Positions 7,720 to 15,011 of a stretch of DNA of 47,324 bases are shown here, piece by piece. Position 1 is the stretch's first letter, and each line of letters begins with the position of its first letter. Origin of the DNA: Rhodomicrobium udaipurense JA643 (lineage in GTDB: Bacteria; Pseudomonadota; Alphaproteobacteria; Rhizobiales; Rhodomicrobiaceae); the NCBI RefSeq assembly GCF_000636015.1, contig NZ_JFZJ01000011.1, positions 1 to 47,324 of the forward strand, written 5' to 3'. Under the pieces are notes generated by a model. The model made no database searches. It was not told the DNA's origin and saw only the letters and a program-made list of their open reading frames with translations. The position numbers and the translations under genes were made by a program.

Positions 7720-10700
7720 GAAGGGAAGCCGCCTTCCGGTTCGGGCAACCGGTCGTCGCGCAACACGATGTAGATTGCCGGGATAACGAGAACTGTCAGT
7801 AGCGTCGATGACAACAGCCCAAACAGCAGCGAGATGGCAAGCCCTTGGAAGATCGGGTCGGTGAGGATCACCGCCGCACCGATCATAGCGGCCAGCGCCG
7901 TCAGCAGAATCGGCTTGAAGCGGATTGCGCCAGCTTCGAGCAGCACCTGACGGAGCGGCGTGGCTGCGTCCCGACGTTCACGGATGAAGTCCACCAGCAG
8001 GATCGAATTGCGCACGATGATGCCCGCCAGCGCGATGAAGCCGATCATCGACGTTGCAGTGAATGGTGCGCCGAACATCCAGTGGCCGATCACGATGCCG
8101 ATCAGCGTCAGCGGCACGGGCGTCAGGATCACGAGGGGAAGCTTGAACGAGCCGAACTGGCCGACAACGATGAAGTAAATGCCGAGTATCGCAATGCCGA
8201 AAGCCGCCCCCATGTCGCGGAAGGTGACGTAGGTCACTTCCCACTCGCCGTCCCAAAGAAGCGTCGGCTTCGTTTCGTCATCAGGCTGGCCGTGAAGCGC
8301 AATGACCGGCTTTTGCCCCGGCCCCCAATCGGCGTGGTCGATGGCGTCCCGCACGGCGAGCATACCGTAAATCGGCGCCTCGAACTTGCCCGCGAGATCC
8401 GCCGAAACCATCTCCGCCGGTCTGCTGTTGTGACGGAAGATCGGGAAAGACGCGCGCTCGCGCTCAAGCCGCACCACATCGCCGAGTTCGACCACGCTAC
8501 GATTACCGGGGATGGCGTTCGCGGGCACGGGCGTCGACAGCGTATGCTGGTCGATGGCGAGGTCGCGTTTCGGCAGCGCCACCGCGATCTCGACCGGATG
8601 CCGCCCCTCGCCGCGATGCGAATAGCCGACGGTTACGCCCGACAGATAGGCCTGCACCGTGTCATAGACATCCTTCTGCTCGACGTGGAAAAATTCGAGC
8701 TTGTCCTGATCGATGGCGACGCGCAGCCGCTCGGACGGCGTGCCGAAGCTGTCATCTACGTCCACGATGAACGGCACGCTCTTGAACAGCTCCTTCAGCT
8801 TCGTCGCCGTCTCGCGCCGCGCCTCCGGCGTGGGGCCGTAGACTTCGGCGAGAAGCGTCGCCATGACCGGCGGCCCCGGCGGCACTTCGACCACTTTCAG
8901 CGCCGAACCTTGCGGCAACGGGAGGCCCGCGAGCCGCTCGCGGATGTCGAGCGCGATCTGGTGGCTCGTGCGGTCACGCTCGTCGCGGTGCGTGAGGTTC
9001 ACCTGAAGGTCGCCCAGTTCTGGCGCGGACCGCAGATAATAATGGCGCACGAGGCCGTTGAAGTTGAACGGCGCGGCGCTGCCCGCATTGGCCTGGATCG
9101 TCTCAAGCTCGGGAAGCGATGCGAGGCGCCGGGCGGCGTCGGCCAGCGCGCGGTCCGTATCTTCGAGCGACGAGCCTTCCGGCAAGTCGAGCACCACCTG
9201 CACCTCGGACTTGTTGTCAAACGGCAGAAGCTTCACGCTCACGGCCTTGAAATAAAACAGCGAGCAGGCCGCAATCGTCGCCACGCCGACGCCGACGAGG
9301 AAGCCGAGGGAGCGGGCGCGCGTTTTCAGGATCGGTCGGGCCGCGGAAAGATAGGCGCGCGCGAGGAAACCGTGCCGTACGCCAACCCCGTGGCTGTCGT
9401 CGCCATGCAGCGGCGCGCGGCCCGCGATGCGCATCATCAGCCACGGCGTCACCATCACCGCGACAAAGAACGAGAACACCATCGCGGCCGACGCATTTGC
9501 CGGGATCGGGCTCATATAGGGGCCCATCAGCCCCGAAACGAACAGCATCGGCAGGAGCGCGACCACCACCGTCAGCGTCGCGATGATGGTCGGATTGCCG
9601 ACCTCCGCCACGGCCTCGATGGCCGCCGTCATGCGGTTGCGCCCGTCGCGCATCGCCCAGTGCCGCGCGATGTTCTCGATTACTACGATGGCGTCGTCCA
9701 CCAGAATACCGATGGAGAAGATCAGCGCGAACAGGCTCACGCGGTTGATGGTGTAGCCCATGATCCACGACGCGAACATGGTCAGCAGGATCGTCGTCGG
9801 GATGACAACGAGCACGACCAGCCCCTCACGCCAGCCGATGGCGAACACGATGAGCAGCACGATGGAGACGGTCGCGAGCCCGAGATGGAACAGCAGTTCG
9901 TCGGCCTTGTCGCTCGCCGTCGCGCCGTAGTTGCGCGTGATGTTCACGTCGATGCCGGGCGGCAGGGCCGAGCCTTTCAGCGCGACGAGCTTCTTTTCGA
10001 GCCGCTCCGCGATGACCACGGCATTCGCACCGGCGCGCTTGGCGATGGCGATGGAAACGGCCGGCACCCGTTCGAGCTTGCCGTCCGCCGTCTTCGCGTA
10101 ATGCCACGAGCGTGCTTCGACCGGCTTGCCGTCTACCACGACCTTCGCCACGTCGCGGACGTAGACGGGGCGACCATCGCGCGTTGTCAGCAGGAGCAGG
10201 CCCACATCCGGCACGCCGGCCAGCGTCTGGCCTGCAACCACAGGCACCGCTCGGCCACCGTCGCGCGTTTGTCCGGCCACGAACGAGCGGTTCGCCGATT
10301 TCACCTTGTCTATGAGCTGCGCAAGCGTCACGCCATAGAGCGACAGGCGCTCGGGGTCGGGCTCGATGCGGATCTGGTCCGGTCGGCCGCCCGAGAGATA
10401 GGTGAGGCCGACTTCGTCCACCTTGGCGAGTTCGATGCGCAGGTTCTCGGCGAGATGATAGAGCGCCATCTCCGTCCAGCGCGGCGCGGCCTCCGGCGTC
10501 GGCGAGAGCGTCAGCACCATGATGGCCACGTCGTCGATGCCGCGCCCGACGATCAGCGGCTCGGGGATGCCGACCGGGATTAGGTCGAGGTTCGCCCTCA
10601 CCTTCTCGTGCACGCGCAGTATCGCTTCGTCCGCCTTCGTGCCGACGAGGAAGCGCGCCGTCACAACCACGCGGTCGTCATAGGTCTGGCTGTAAACGTG

Positions 10701-10994
10701 TTCGACGCCGTTGATAGCCTTCACGATCGTTTCGAGCGGCTCGGTAACGAGGCGCTCGGCGTCCTGCGCCTTGAGGCCGTCCGCGCGCACCTGGATATCG
10801 ACCATCGGCACGGAGATCTGCGGCTCCTCCTCTCGGGGGAGCGCCACAAGCGCCAGCGTGCCGAGCGTGAGCGCGGCAAGCAGGATGAGCGGCGTCAGCT
10901 TCGAGTTGATGAAGGCGCGTGTGAGATAGCCGGAAATGCCGAGCCTGACATGCTTCGGGTCGCTCGGATCGCGCGTGCTGTTGCTGCTCGTCAT
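7710..10994 (-). CDS. RND efflux transporter permease (AcrB/HAE-like)
   Basis: This is an inner-membrane proton-driven efflux pump of the RND superfamily. The 1094-residue product has the usual two-fold repeat: a first transmembrane helix near residues 32-52, a large periplasmic domain, transmembrane block 2-6 near residues 360-530 with the proton-relay motif SIGILVDDAIVVIENIARH, a second periplasmic domain, and a final block ending near residue 1080. The start at 10994 overlaps the adaptor gene stop by four bases (ATGA); upstream in-frame codons would only add residues inside the adaptor gene. With the adaptor it forms a two-gene operon with no outer-membrane factor gene attached. The substrate is unknown. 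The divergent ArsR-family gene is the obvious candidate regulator. Confidence 0.9.
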   Translation of the reverse strand: MTSSNSTRDPSDPKHVRLGISGYLTRAFINSKLTPLILLAALTLGTLALVALPREEEPQISVPMVDIQVRADGLKAQDAERLVTEPLETIVKAINGVEHVYSQTYDDRVVVTARFLVGTKADEAILRVHEKVRANLDLIPVGIPEPLIVGRGIDDVAIMVLTLSPTPEAAPRWTEMALYHLAENLRIELAKVDEVGLTYLSGGRPDQIRIEPDPERLSLYGVTLAQLIDKVKSANRSFVAGQTRDGGRAVPVVAGQTLAGVPDVGLLLLTTRDGRPVYVRDVAKVVVDGKPVEARSWHYAKTADGKLERVPAVSIAIAKRAGANAVVIAERLEKKLVALKGSALPPGIDVNITRNYGATASDKADELLFHLGLATVSIVLLIVFAIGWREGLVVLVVIPTTILLTMFASWIMGYTINRVSLFALIFSIGILVDDAIVVIENIARHWAMRDGRNRMTAAIEAVAEVGNPTIIATLTVVVALLPMLFVSGLMGPYMSPIPANASAAMVFSFFVAVMVTPWLMMRIAGRAPLHGDDSHGVGVRHGFLARAYLSAARPILKTRARSLGFLVGVGVATIAACSLFYFKAVSVKLLPFDNKSEVQVVLDLPEGSSLEDTDRALADAARRLASLPELETIQANAGSAAPFNFNGLVRHYYLRSAPELGDLQVNLTHRDERDRTSHQIALDIRERLAGLPLPQGSALKVVEVPPGPPVMATLLAEVYGPTPEARRETATKLKELFKSVPFIVDVDDSFGTPSERLRVAIDQDKLEFFHVEQKDVYDTVQAYLSGVTVGYSHRGEGRHPVEIAVALPKRDLAIDQHTLSTPVPANAIPGNRSVVELGDVVRLERERASFPIFRHNSRPAEMVSADLAGKFEAPIYGMLAVRDAIDHADWGPGQKPVIALHGQPDDETKPTLLWDGEWEVTYVTFRDMGAAFGIAILGIYFIVVGQFGSFKLPLVILTPVPLTLIGIVIGHWMFGAPFTATSMIGFIALAGIIVRNSILLVDFIRERRDAATPLRQVLLEAGAIRFKPILLTALAAMIGAAVILTDPIFQGLAISLLFGLLSSTLLTVLVIPAIYIVLRDDRLPEPEGGFPSKN

Positions 10995-12019
10995 GGCCGC
11001 ACCAGCCTGTCGCCGGGGTTGAGCCCCGCGAGCACTTCCACACCTTCGCCGCCACTGTCGAGCAGCGCGCGATGGCCCGGCTGTACTACGACATCGACTG
11101 CGCCATCGCCATGCGCCACACGGGCATAATCGAGCCCGAAGCGGCGGAACAGAAAGGCAGGCGGCACCACGATAGAGGGTCTCTTGCCCGCCGAAATCCA
11201 CGTCAGCACGCGCTCGCCCACGAAATATTTGCCGAGGCCATCGGCCGCCGCATCCGCGATCACGCGCCCGTCCTGAAGCTCTGGATAGACGAGCGTGATC
11301 GTACCCTTGGCCGTGGGAAGGTCGTCGCCCGAAAGCTCGCGACCGCCGACAAGCACCGGATCGCCTTTCTTCATGAAGCGCGCGTGCCGCTCGGGCAGTT
11401 CAAGGCGCAGCACATATGCGTTGGCCGCGATCTTGGCGATGGTCTCACCGGGCATGACCACAGCGCCGACAGTCACGGGCAGCGTCAGCACGCGCCCCTG
11501 CGCGGGTGCCAGCACCTCGCCTTCCTCGACCTGTTTCATGAGCACGCTGCGCTCGGCTTCGGCGGATTTGAGCGCGTTCGCGGCAACCTCGGAAACCGCG
11601 CGCGCCTCGTCGAGCTTGGCCCCCGCCGCGAAGCCGCGCTGCGCCAGTTGCTCCTGCCGCGCAGCCTCGGCCTTCGCCGTCTCGGCACGCGAGCGAAGCC
11701 CCACGATCTGCGCATCGAGCGACTTGATGCGGAGCGCGAGCTTCTGGTCCGTTACCGTTGCGATGACGTCGCCCGTCTTGACCTCGCTGCCGCGCTGGAT
11801 CGAGAGCGAAGCCACCGTGCCGCCAGTGCGCACGCGCGCGGCCACCTCGTCGGTGGAGCGCACCGTCGCGTAGACGGCCTTAAGGTCGTCGATCTCGCGC
11901 GCGCCGACGTCGAACGTATCGGCGGCGTGGGCAGGCGCGGCGGCTGTGCTCAACACGGCGAGGAGCGCGAACAGCGCCGCCCCGCGCTGCGGCGTTCCAT
12001 GCGGAGAGTGTCGTTTCAT
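10991..12019 (-). CDS. RND efflux periplasmic adaptor subunit (HlyD/AcrA family)
   Basis: The 342-residue product is the membrane-fusion partner of the downstream permease. It has a Sec signal peptide ending near PAHA (residue about 32), a first lipoyl half-motif at VASLSIQRGSEVKTGDVIAT, an alpha hairpin at about residues 95-165, the second lipoyl half at EVLAPAQGRVLTLPVTVG, and a beta-barrel/membrane-proximal C-terminal part. There is no lipobox cysteine, so it is probably a soluble or loosely held periplasmic protein. It is the first gene of the operon and is divergent from the ArsR-type regulator across a 121-base promoter region. Confidence 0.88.
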   Translation of the reverse strand: MKRHSPHGTPQRGAALFALLAVLSTAAAPAHAADTFDVGAREIDDLKAVYATVRSTDEVAARVRTGGTVASLSIQRGSEVKTGDVIATVTDQKLALRIKSLDAQIVGLRSRAETAKAEAARQEQLAQRGFAAGAKLDEARAVSEVAANALKSAEAERSVLMKQVEEGEVLAPAQGRVLTLPVTVGAVVMPGETIAKIAANAYVLRLELPERHARFMKKGDPVLVGGRELSGDDLPTAKGTITLVYPELQDGRVIADAAADGLGKYFVGERVLTWISAGKRPSIVVPPAFLFRRFGLDYARVAHGDGAVDVVVQPGHRALLDSGGEGVEVLAGLNPGDRLVRP

Positions 12020-12101
12020 CGAAACCTCGTCAGCGTCGCCGTCGTGGCGGCTTTCTTCGTTGCTGGAAAGCTTAATCGCGGCGTGCTATTATTGCAATAT
12101 G

Positions 12102-12121
12102 TCGTATCTATGAATATACGA
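12102..12121. promoter_or_regulatory. Candidate ArsR-family operator between adaptor and regulator genes
   Basis: TCGTAT (12102-12107) and ATACGA (12116-12121) form a 6-bp inverted repeat with an 8-base AT-rich spacer, in the only intergenic region from which both divergent transcription units can start. A shorter perfect palindrome, ATTGCAAT, lies at 12091-12098. Twofold-symmetric AT-rich sites of this size are typical for ArsR dimers. I assign it to the adjacent regulator by position only. Confidence 0.5.
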
Positions 12122-12140
12122 AGATAACGGAAAAGGGATC

Positions 12141-12452
12141 ATGCTGGCTGACGACATGGAAAAGGCGGCCGACGCCGCAAGCGAGCTGCTGCAATCGCTC
12201 GGCCACCGTTCGCGACTTCTCATCATGTGCCATCTCATCGACGGCGAAAAGTCGGTTGGCCAGCTGGCGGCGCTCCTTCAGACGCGGGAGTCGACCGTCT
12301 CGCAACACCTTGCGCTGCTAAGGAAAGATCGGCTCGTGGCAACGCGGCGCGAGGGGCAGACGGTGTTTTATTCCATCGCGAGCGAGCCCGCTCGGCAGTT
12401 GTTGGAACTGCTGCACGCCCTTTTTTGTCCGGCGGTGGGTAAAGGCCAATAG
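12141..12452 (+). CDS. ArsR-family transcriptional regulator, SqrR/BigR-like
   Basis: The 103-residue product is a winged-helix repressor of the ArsR/SmtB family. The recognition helix region reads ESTVSQHLALLRKDRLVATR and the wing follows at REGQTVFYSIAS. It has exactly two cysteines, C30 (in LIMCHLIDGE) and C96 (in ALFCP), 66 residues apart. This is the spacing I recall for the persulfide-sensing pair in SqrR and BigR (C41/C107 and C42/C108). The metal-site motif ELCVCDL of ArsR is absent. It is divergent from an RND efflux operon and likely represses it, itself, or both. The sensing role is inferred from cysteine position and has not been shown here. Confidence 0.88.
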   Translation: MLADDMEKAADAASELLQSLGHRSRLLIMCHLIDGEKSVGQLAALLQTRESTVSQHLALLRKDRLVATRREGQTVFYSIASEPARQLLELLHALFCPAVGKGQ

Positions 12453-12503
12453 CTCCGTCGGCGGACGAGCGCTTTTCGGCTGCGCCGCGCCCCGTTCCAT
12501 GGG

Positions 12504-13319
12504 TCAGCGCGTGAAACGGAGGGGAACCGAGAGTGTGATCGTTGCGCGCGCCATATCTGAAGGCGGCGCGGGCACGGGAGACGCGCGCCGCGCAAGAGAG
12601 ACGGCCTCCGCGTCGAGTTGGGAGCTGCCCGACGAGCGGGTAAGACGTGCCCAAAGAACACGACCTTGCCGGTCTATGGCGAACGCGACGTAGGCCGTGC
12701 CGTTCGACGCGCCGCCGGGATGGCGCTTGTGGCGGTTGAGATGGCCGACGACCGCGCTGCGCCACGAGGCGGCTGAGGCCGAAGAAGAGACGCCTGCGGA
12801 CGACGCGGCGTTAACGGCAGCATGCCGGGCCTTGTTCGGGCGGGGCGCGGCTGCGGCGCGCGCGGTCGATTTTTTCCGCTGCGGCTTCTGCTCCTCCGGC
12901 TTCTTTTCAATTGGCTTCTTTTCGACCGGCTTCTCGGGTTGAGGCTCCTGCCGTGCCTGCTCGATAATAGCTTCCGCTTTGTCGAACTCGGGAAGCTTGG
13001 TCTCTTCTTCCTGCAATTGCTTTTCTTCCGGCTTCGGCTCGCTGACCTCCTGTTCGGGCGAAGCTTCCGATTCTGCGCCCGTTGCAACATCGCGCATCGG
13101 CGTATCAGGGGCGGCCACGATCGGGGAAAGCTCGACCATGACCGCGCCAGCGGGATCGCTCGATGCGGGCGCCGCGTCTTCAGGCTGAAAGAGGATAATA
13201 GCAGCCACGCCCGCATAGAGCGTTGCGGCAGCCGCAGCAGCGACCGTCCAGCGCACCGCATCGCGCCGCCCCTCATCCATGCCTCCAGTCGCGTCGAAGC
13301 CCCAATCCGCTGTGGTCAT
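12504..13319 (-). CDS. tonB: Energy transducer TonB
   Basis: TonB carries proton-motive energy from ExbBD to outer-membrane receptors. The 271-residue product has one N-terminal transmembrane helix (about residues 25-45), a long periplasmic Pro/Glu/Lys-rich spacer (about residues 90-150) with VEKKPIEKKPEEQKP-type repeats, and a C-terminal TonB domain at about residues 185-271 (SAVVGHLNRHKRHPGG, then GTAYVAFAIDRQGRVLWARL). It overlaps the exbD stop by four bases. It is the third gene of an exbB-exbD-tonB operon that faces the heme receptor gene and most likely energises it. Confidence 0.92.
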   Translation of the reverse strand: MTTADWGFDATGGMDEGRRDAVRWTVAAAAAATLYAGVAAIILFQPEDAAPASSDPAGAVMVELSPIVAAPDTPMRDVATGAESEASPEQEVSEPKPEEKQLQEEETKLPEFDKAEAIIEQARQEPQPEKPVEKKPIEKKPEEQKPQRKKSTARAAAAPRPNKARHAAVNAASSAGVSSSASAASWRSAVVGHLNRHKRHPGGASNGTAYVAFAIDRQGRVLWARLTRSSGSSQLDAEAVSLARRASPVPAPPSDMARATITLSVPLRFTR

Positions 13320-13780
13320 GGCTTCCCCCCGCCGGTTGCCCCCGCCGGTGCGCCAGCCTGCGGCGCGGCCTCTAGGCCGACGAGCCCGATTTTCAGATAG
13401 CCCGCGCTTCGCAGCAGGTTCATCGCGTCCATCAGCGAGCCGTAATCGACGCTCCTGTCCGCGCGAACGAAGACGCGCTGCTCGGTGTCGCCCTTGGTCC
13501 TTGCGTCGAGCGCGGCCTTGATCGCCTCGCGCGGGAGGGGATCGTTGCCGATGGCGAGCGTGAGGTCGGCCTTCACCGTGATGAAGAGCGGCTCGGCCGG
13601 GCGCGGCTTTGGCTGCGCGTTCGATGTTGGAAGATCGACCGGCACATCCACCGTGGAAAGCGGCGCGGCGACCATGAAGATGATGAGCAACACCAGCATC
13701 ACGTCGATCAGCGGCGTGACGTTGATTTCGTGGCTTTCCTCGACGGCGTCGCTCGGTTCCCGCTTCAGACTTCCGGCCAT
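13316..13780 (-). CDS. exbD: Biopolymer transport protein ExbD
   Basis: ExbD is the proton-translocating partner of ExbB. The 154-residue protein has the single N-terminal transmembrane helix preceded by EINVTPLIDVMLVLLIIFMV. The aspartate in PLIDVML is the essential protonatable residue of the family. A periplasmic domain follows (VRADRSVDYGSLMDAMNLLR) with a Gly/Ala/Pro-rich C-terminal tail. I chose the ATG at 13780, four bases after the exbB stop; a longer frame from 13831 would overlap exbB. Confidence 0.92.
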   Translation of the reverse strand: MAGSLKREPSDAVEESHEINVTPLIDVMLVLLIIFMVAAPLSTVDVPVDLPTSNAQPKPRPAEPLFITVKADLTLAIGNDPLPREAIKAALDARTKGDTEQRVFVRADRSVDYGSLMDAMNLLRSAGYLKIGLVGLEAAPQAGAPAGATGGGKP

Positions 13781-13784
13781 CGCG

Positions 13785-14741
13785 CTACTCCGCCGCCGCC
13801 TTGATGCGAGGCCGCGCTGTGCATCTTGCATCGAGATCGAAGCTCACGAGCCTTTCGACCGCTGCCGACGCATCCGCTAATAGCTGGCGGTAGTCGGTGA
13901 TTTGCCGCGCGAAGGCGTTATAGACCACGACGGCGGGGATCGCGGCGACCAGGCCGAGCGCGGTTGCGAGCAGCGCTTCGGCGATGCCGGGCGCGACCAC
14001 GGCAAGGTTCGTGGTTTGCGCTTTCGAGATGCCGATGAAGGCGTTCATGATGCCCCAGACGGTGCCGAACAATCCGACGAACGGCGCAACCGAGCCGATG
14101 GTGGCCACGACGCCGATCCCGACCATGACGTGACGGCTCGCCCGCGCCTCGGCGCGAGACAGCCTGGATGCGACGCGCTCCTTGACGCCGTCCTTGTCGG
14201 GATTGCCAAGCGTTCTGGAGCGCTGAACCTCGCGAACGGCCTCCGCGACGGCCACCGCGCCCGGCCCTTTGGTTTGCGCGACCGCCTCCGCTGCCGCGTC
14301 GAGGCTTGGCGCGCTATCGATGCTCATGATCGCCGCCTTCAATCCCCGCCGCGCCGCCCAGAGTTCCGCCGTTTTCGCGAAGAACACCGTCCATGTGAGA
14401 AATGAGGCCAGCATGAGCGCGATCATCACCGTTTTCACGACAACGTCGGCGGCATGGAACATTCCCAGCGGGGACAGTTCGTGCGGAAGCTGCTTGCTGG
14501 TCGGCTTGTCGCCCGGCGAGAACGGAAGCGGATCGCTTTCAGGCGTCGCGATGGGCGCTTGTGCTTCGGCGACTGGCCCCGCGTCGACTTGCGCCGCTTG
14601 CGTCTCGACCTGCGCCGCTTGCGGCTGCTGCTGTGCCTCATTCTGTGCAAAAGCGGGACTCGCTGCGATCAGAAGCATCGCCCCGACGGCGATCATCCGG
14701 CTTACGGTATTCAGACGCCGCGGCGTGGCCTCCGACTGCAT
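13785..14741 (-). CDS. exbB: TonB-system energizer ExbB (long periplasmic N-terminus)
   Basis: ExbB forms the pentameric inner-membrane channel of the TonB motor. The 318-residue product has a signal peptide (cleavage near PAFA, residue 32), a Gln/Ala/Pro-rich periplasmic extension to about residue 95, and three transmembrane helices. The MotA/TolQ/ExbB core includes VGIGVVATIGSVAPFVGLFG, VWGIMNAFIGI and ALLATALGLVAAIPAVV. The long periplasmic extension is common in alphaproteobacterial ExbB. A Shine-Dalgarno-like AGGGAGA precedes the ATG. A near-perfect 21-base palindrome lies 123 bases upstream. Confidence 0.93.
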   Translation of the reverse strand: MQSEATPRRLNTVSRMIAVGAMLLIAASPAFAQNEAQQQPQAAQVETQAAQVDAGPVAEAQAPIATPESDPLPFSPGDKPTSKQLPHELSPLGMFHAADVVVKTVMIALMLASFLTWTVFFAKTAELWAARRGLKAAIMSIDSAPSLDAAAEAVAQTKGPGAVAVAEAVREVQRSRTLGNPDKDGVKERVASRLSRAEARASRHVMVGIGVVATIGSVAPFVGLFGTVWGIMNAFIGISKAQTTNLAVVAPGIAEALLATALGLVAAIPAVVVYNAFARQITDYRQLLADASAAVERLVSFDLDARCTARPRIKAAAE

Positions 14742-14863
14742 CCGTTCTCCCTCATGTCATGAGATAGGCTTGGCGCGGGACTGTCTTCACAGCATTCATT
14801 CAGTCGACCGAGTCCTTGCGCGCGGTCGGGAAACAATAGTCCGGCAAGCAAAGACAAGCAATA

Positions 14864-14884
14864 ATAATAGTTTATAACTATTAT
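14864..14884. promoter_or_regulatory. Candidate iron-responsive operator upstream of exbB
   Basis: ATAATAGTT (14864-14872) and AACTATTAT (14876-14884) are perfect 9-base complementary arms around a 3-base spacer, in an AT-rich promoter region upstream of the exbB-exbD-tonB operon. The dyad length is typical of Fur-superfamily sites (Fur, Irr, Mur). I cannot tell which regulator binds it. Confidence 0.5.
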
Positions 14885-14948
14885 AGGTTTAGTTTGAAAT
14901 TGGCGAGCGTCGGGGAGTCATTATATAAGGCGGGAGAATAGAACCTTT

Positions 14949-14979
14949 CAAAACAATACCCGGCGGACCGTCCGCCGGG
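14949..14979 (-). terminator. Intrinsic terminator of the heme receptor gene
   Basis: CCCGGCGGA (14959-14967) and TCCGCCGGG (14971-14979) form a 9-bp GC stem with a 3-base loop. On the minus strand it is followed by a T-rich run, TATTGTTTTG (14958-14949). It lies 32 bases past the stop of the minus-strand receptor gene and insulates it from the exbB promoter region. Confidence 0.8.
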
Positions 14980-15011
14980 TTCATATCGTGTGGATCGTTG
15001 CTCGCGGGTGG

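Noticed and set aside
7845..10583. A 912-codon open frame on the plus strand
   Set aside because: It runs antisense through the RND permease gene; its translation is a string of Arg, His, Asp and Gln without any fold-like pattern, which is typical of the opposite strand of GC-rich coding DNA.
11072..12127. A 351-codon plus-strand frame over the efflux adaptor gene
   Set aside because: It is antisense to an adaptor with signal peptide and lipoyl half-motifs and lacks protein-like features.
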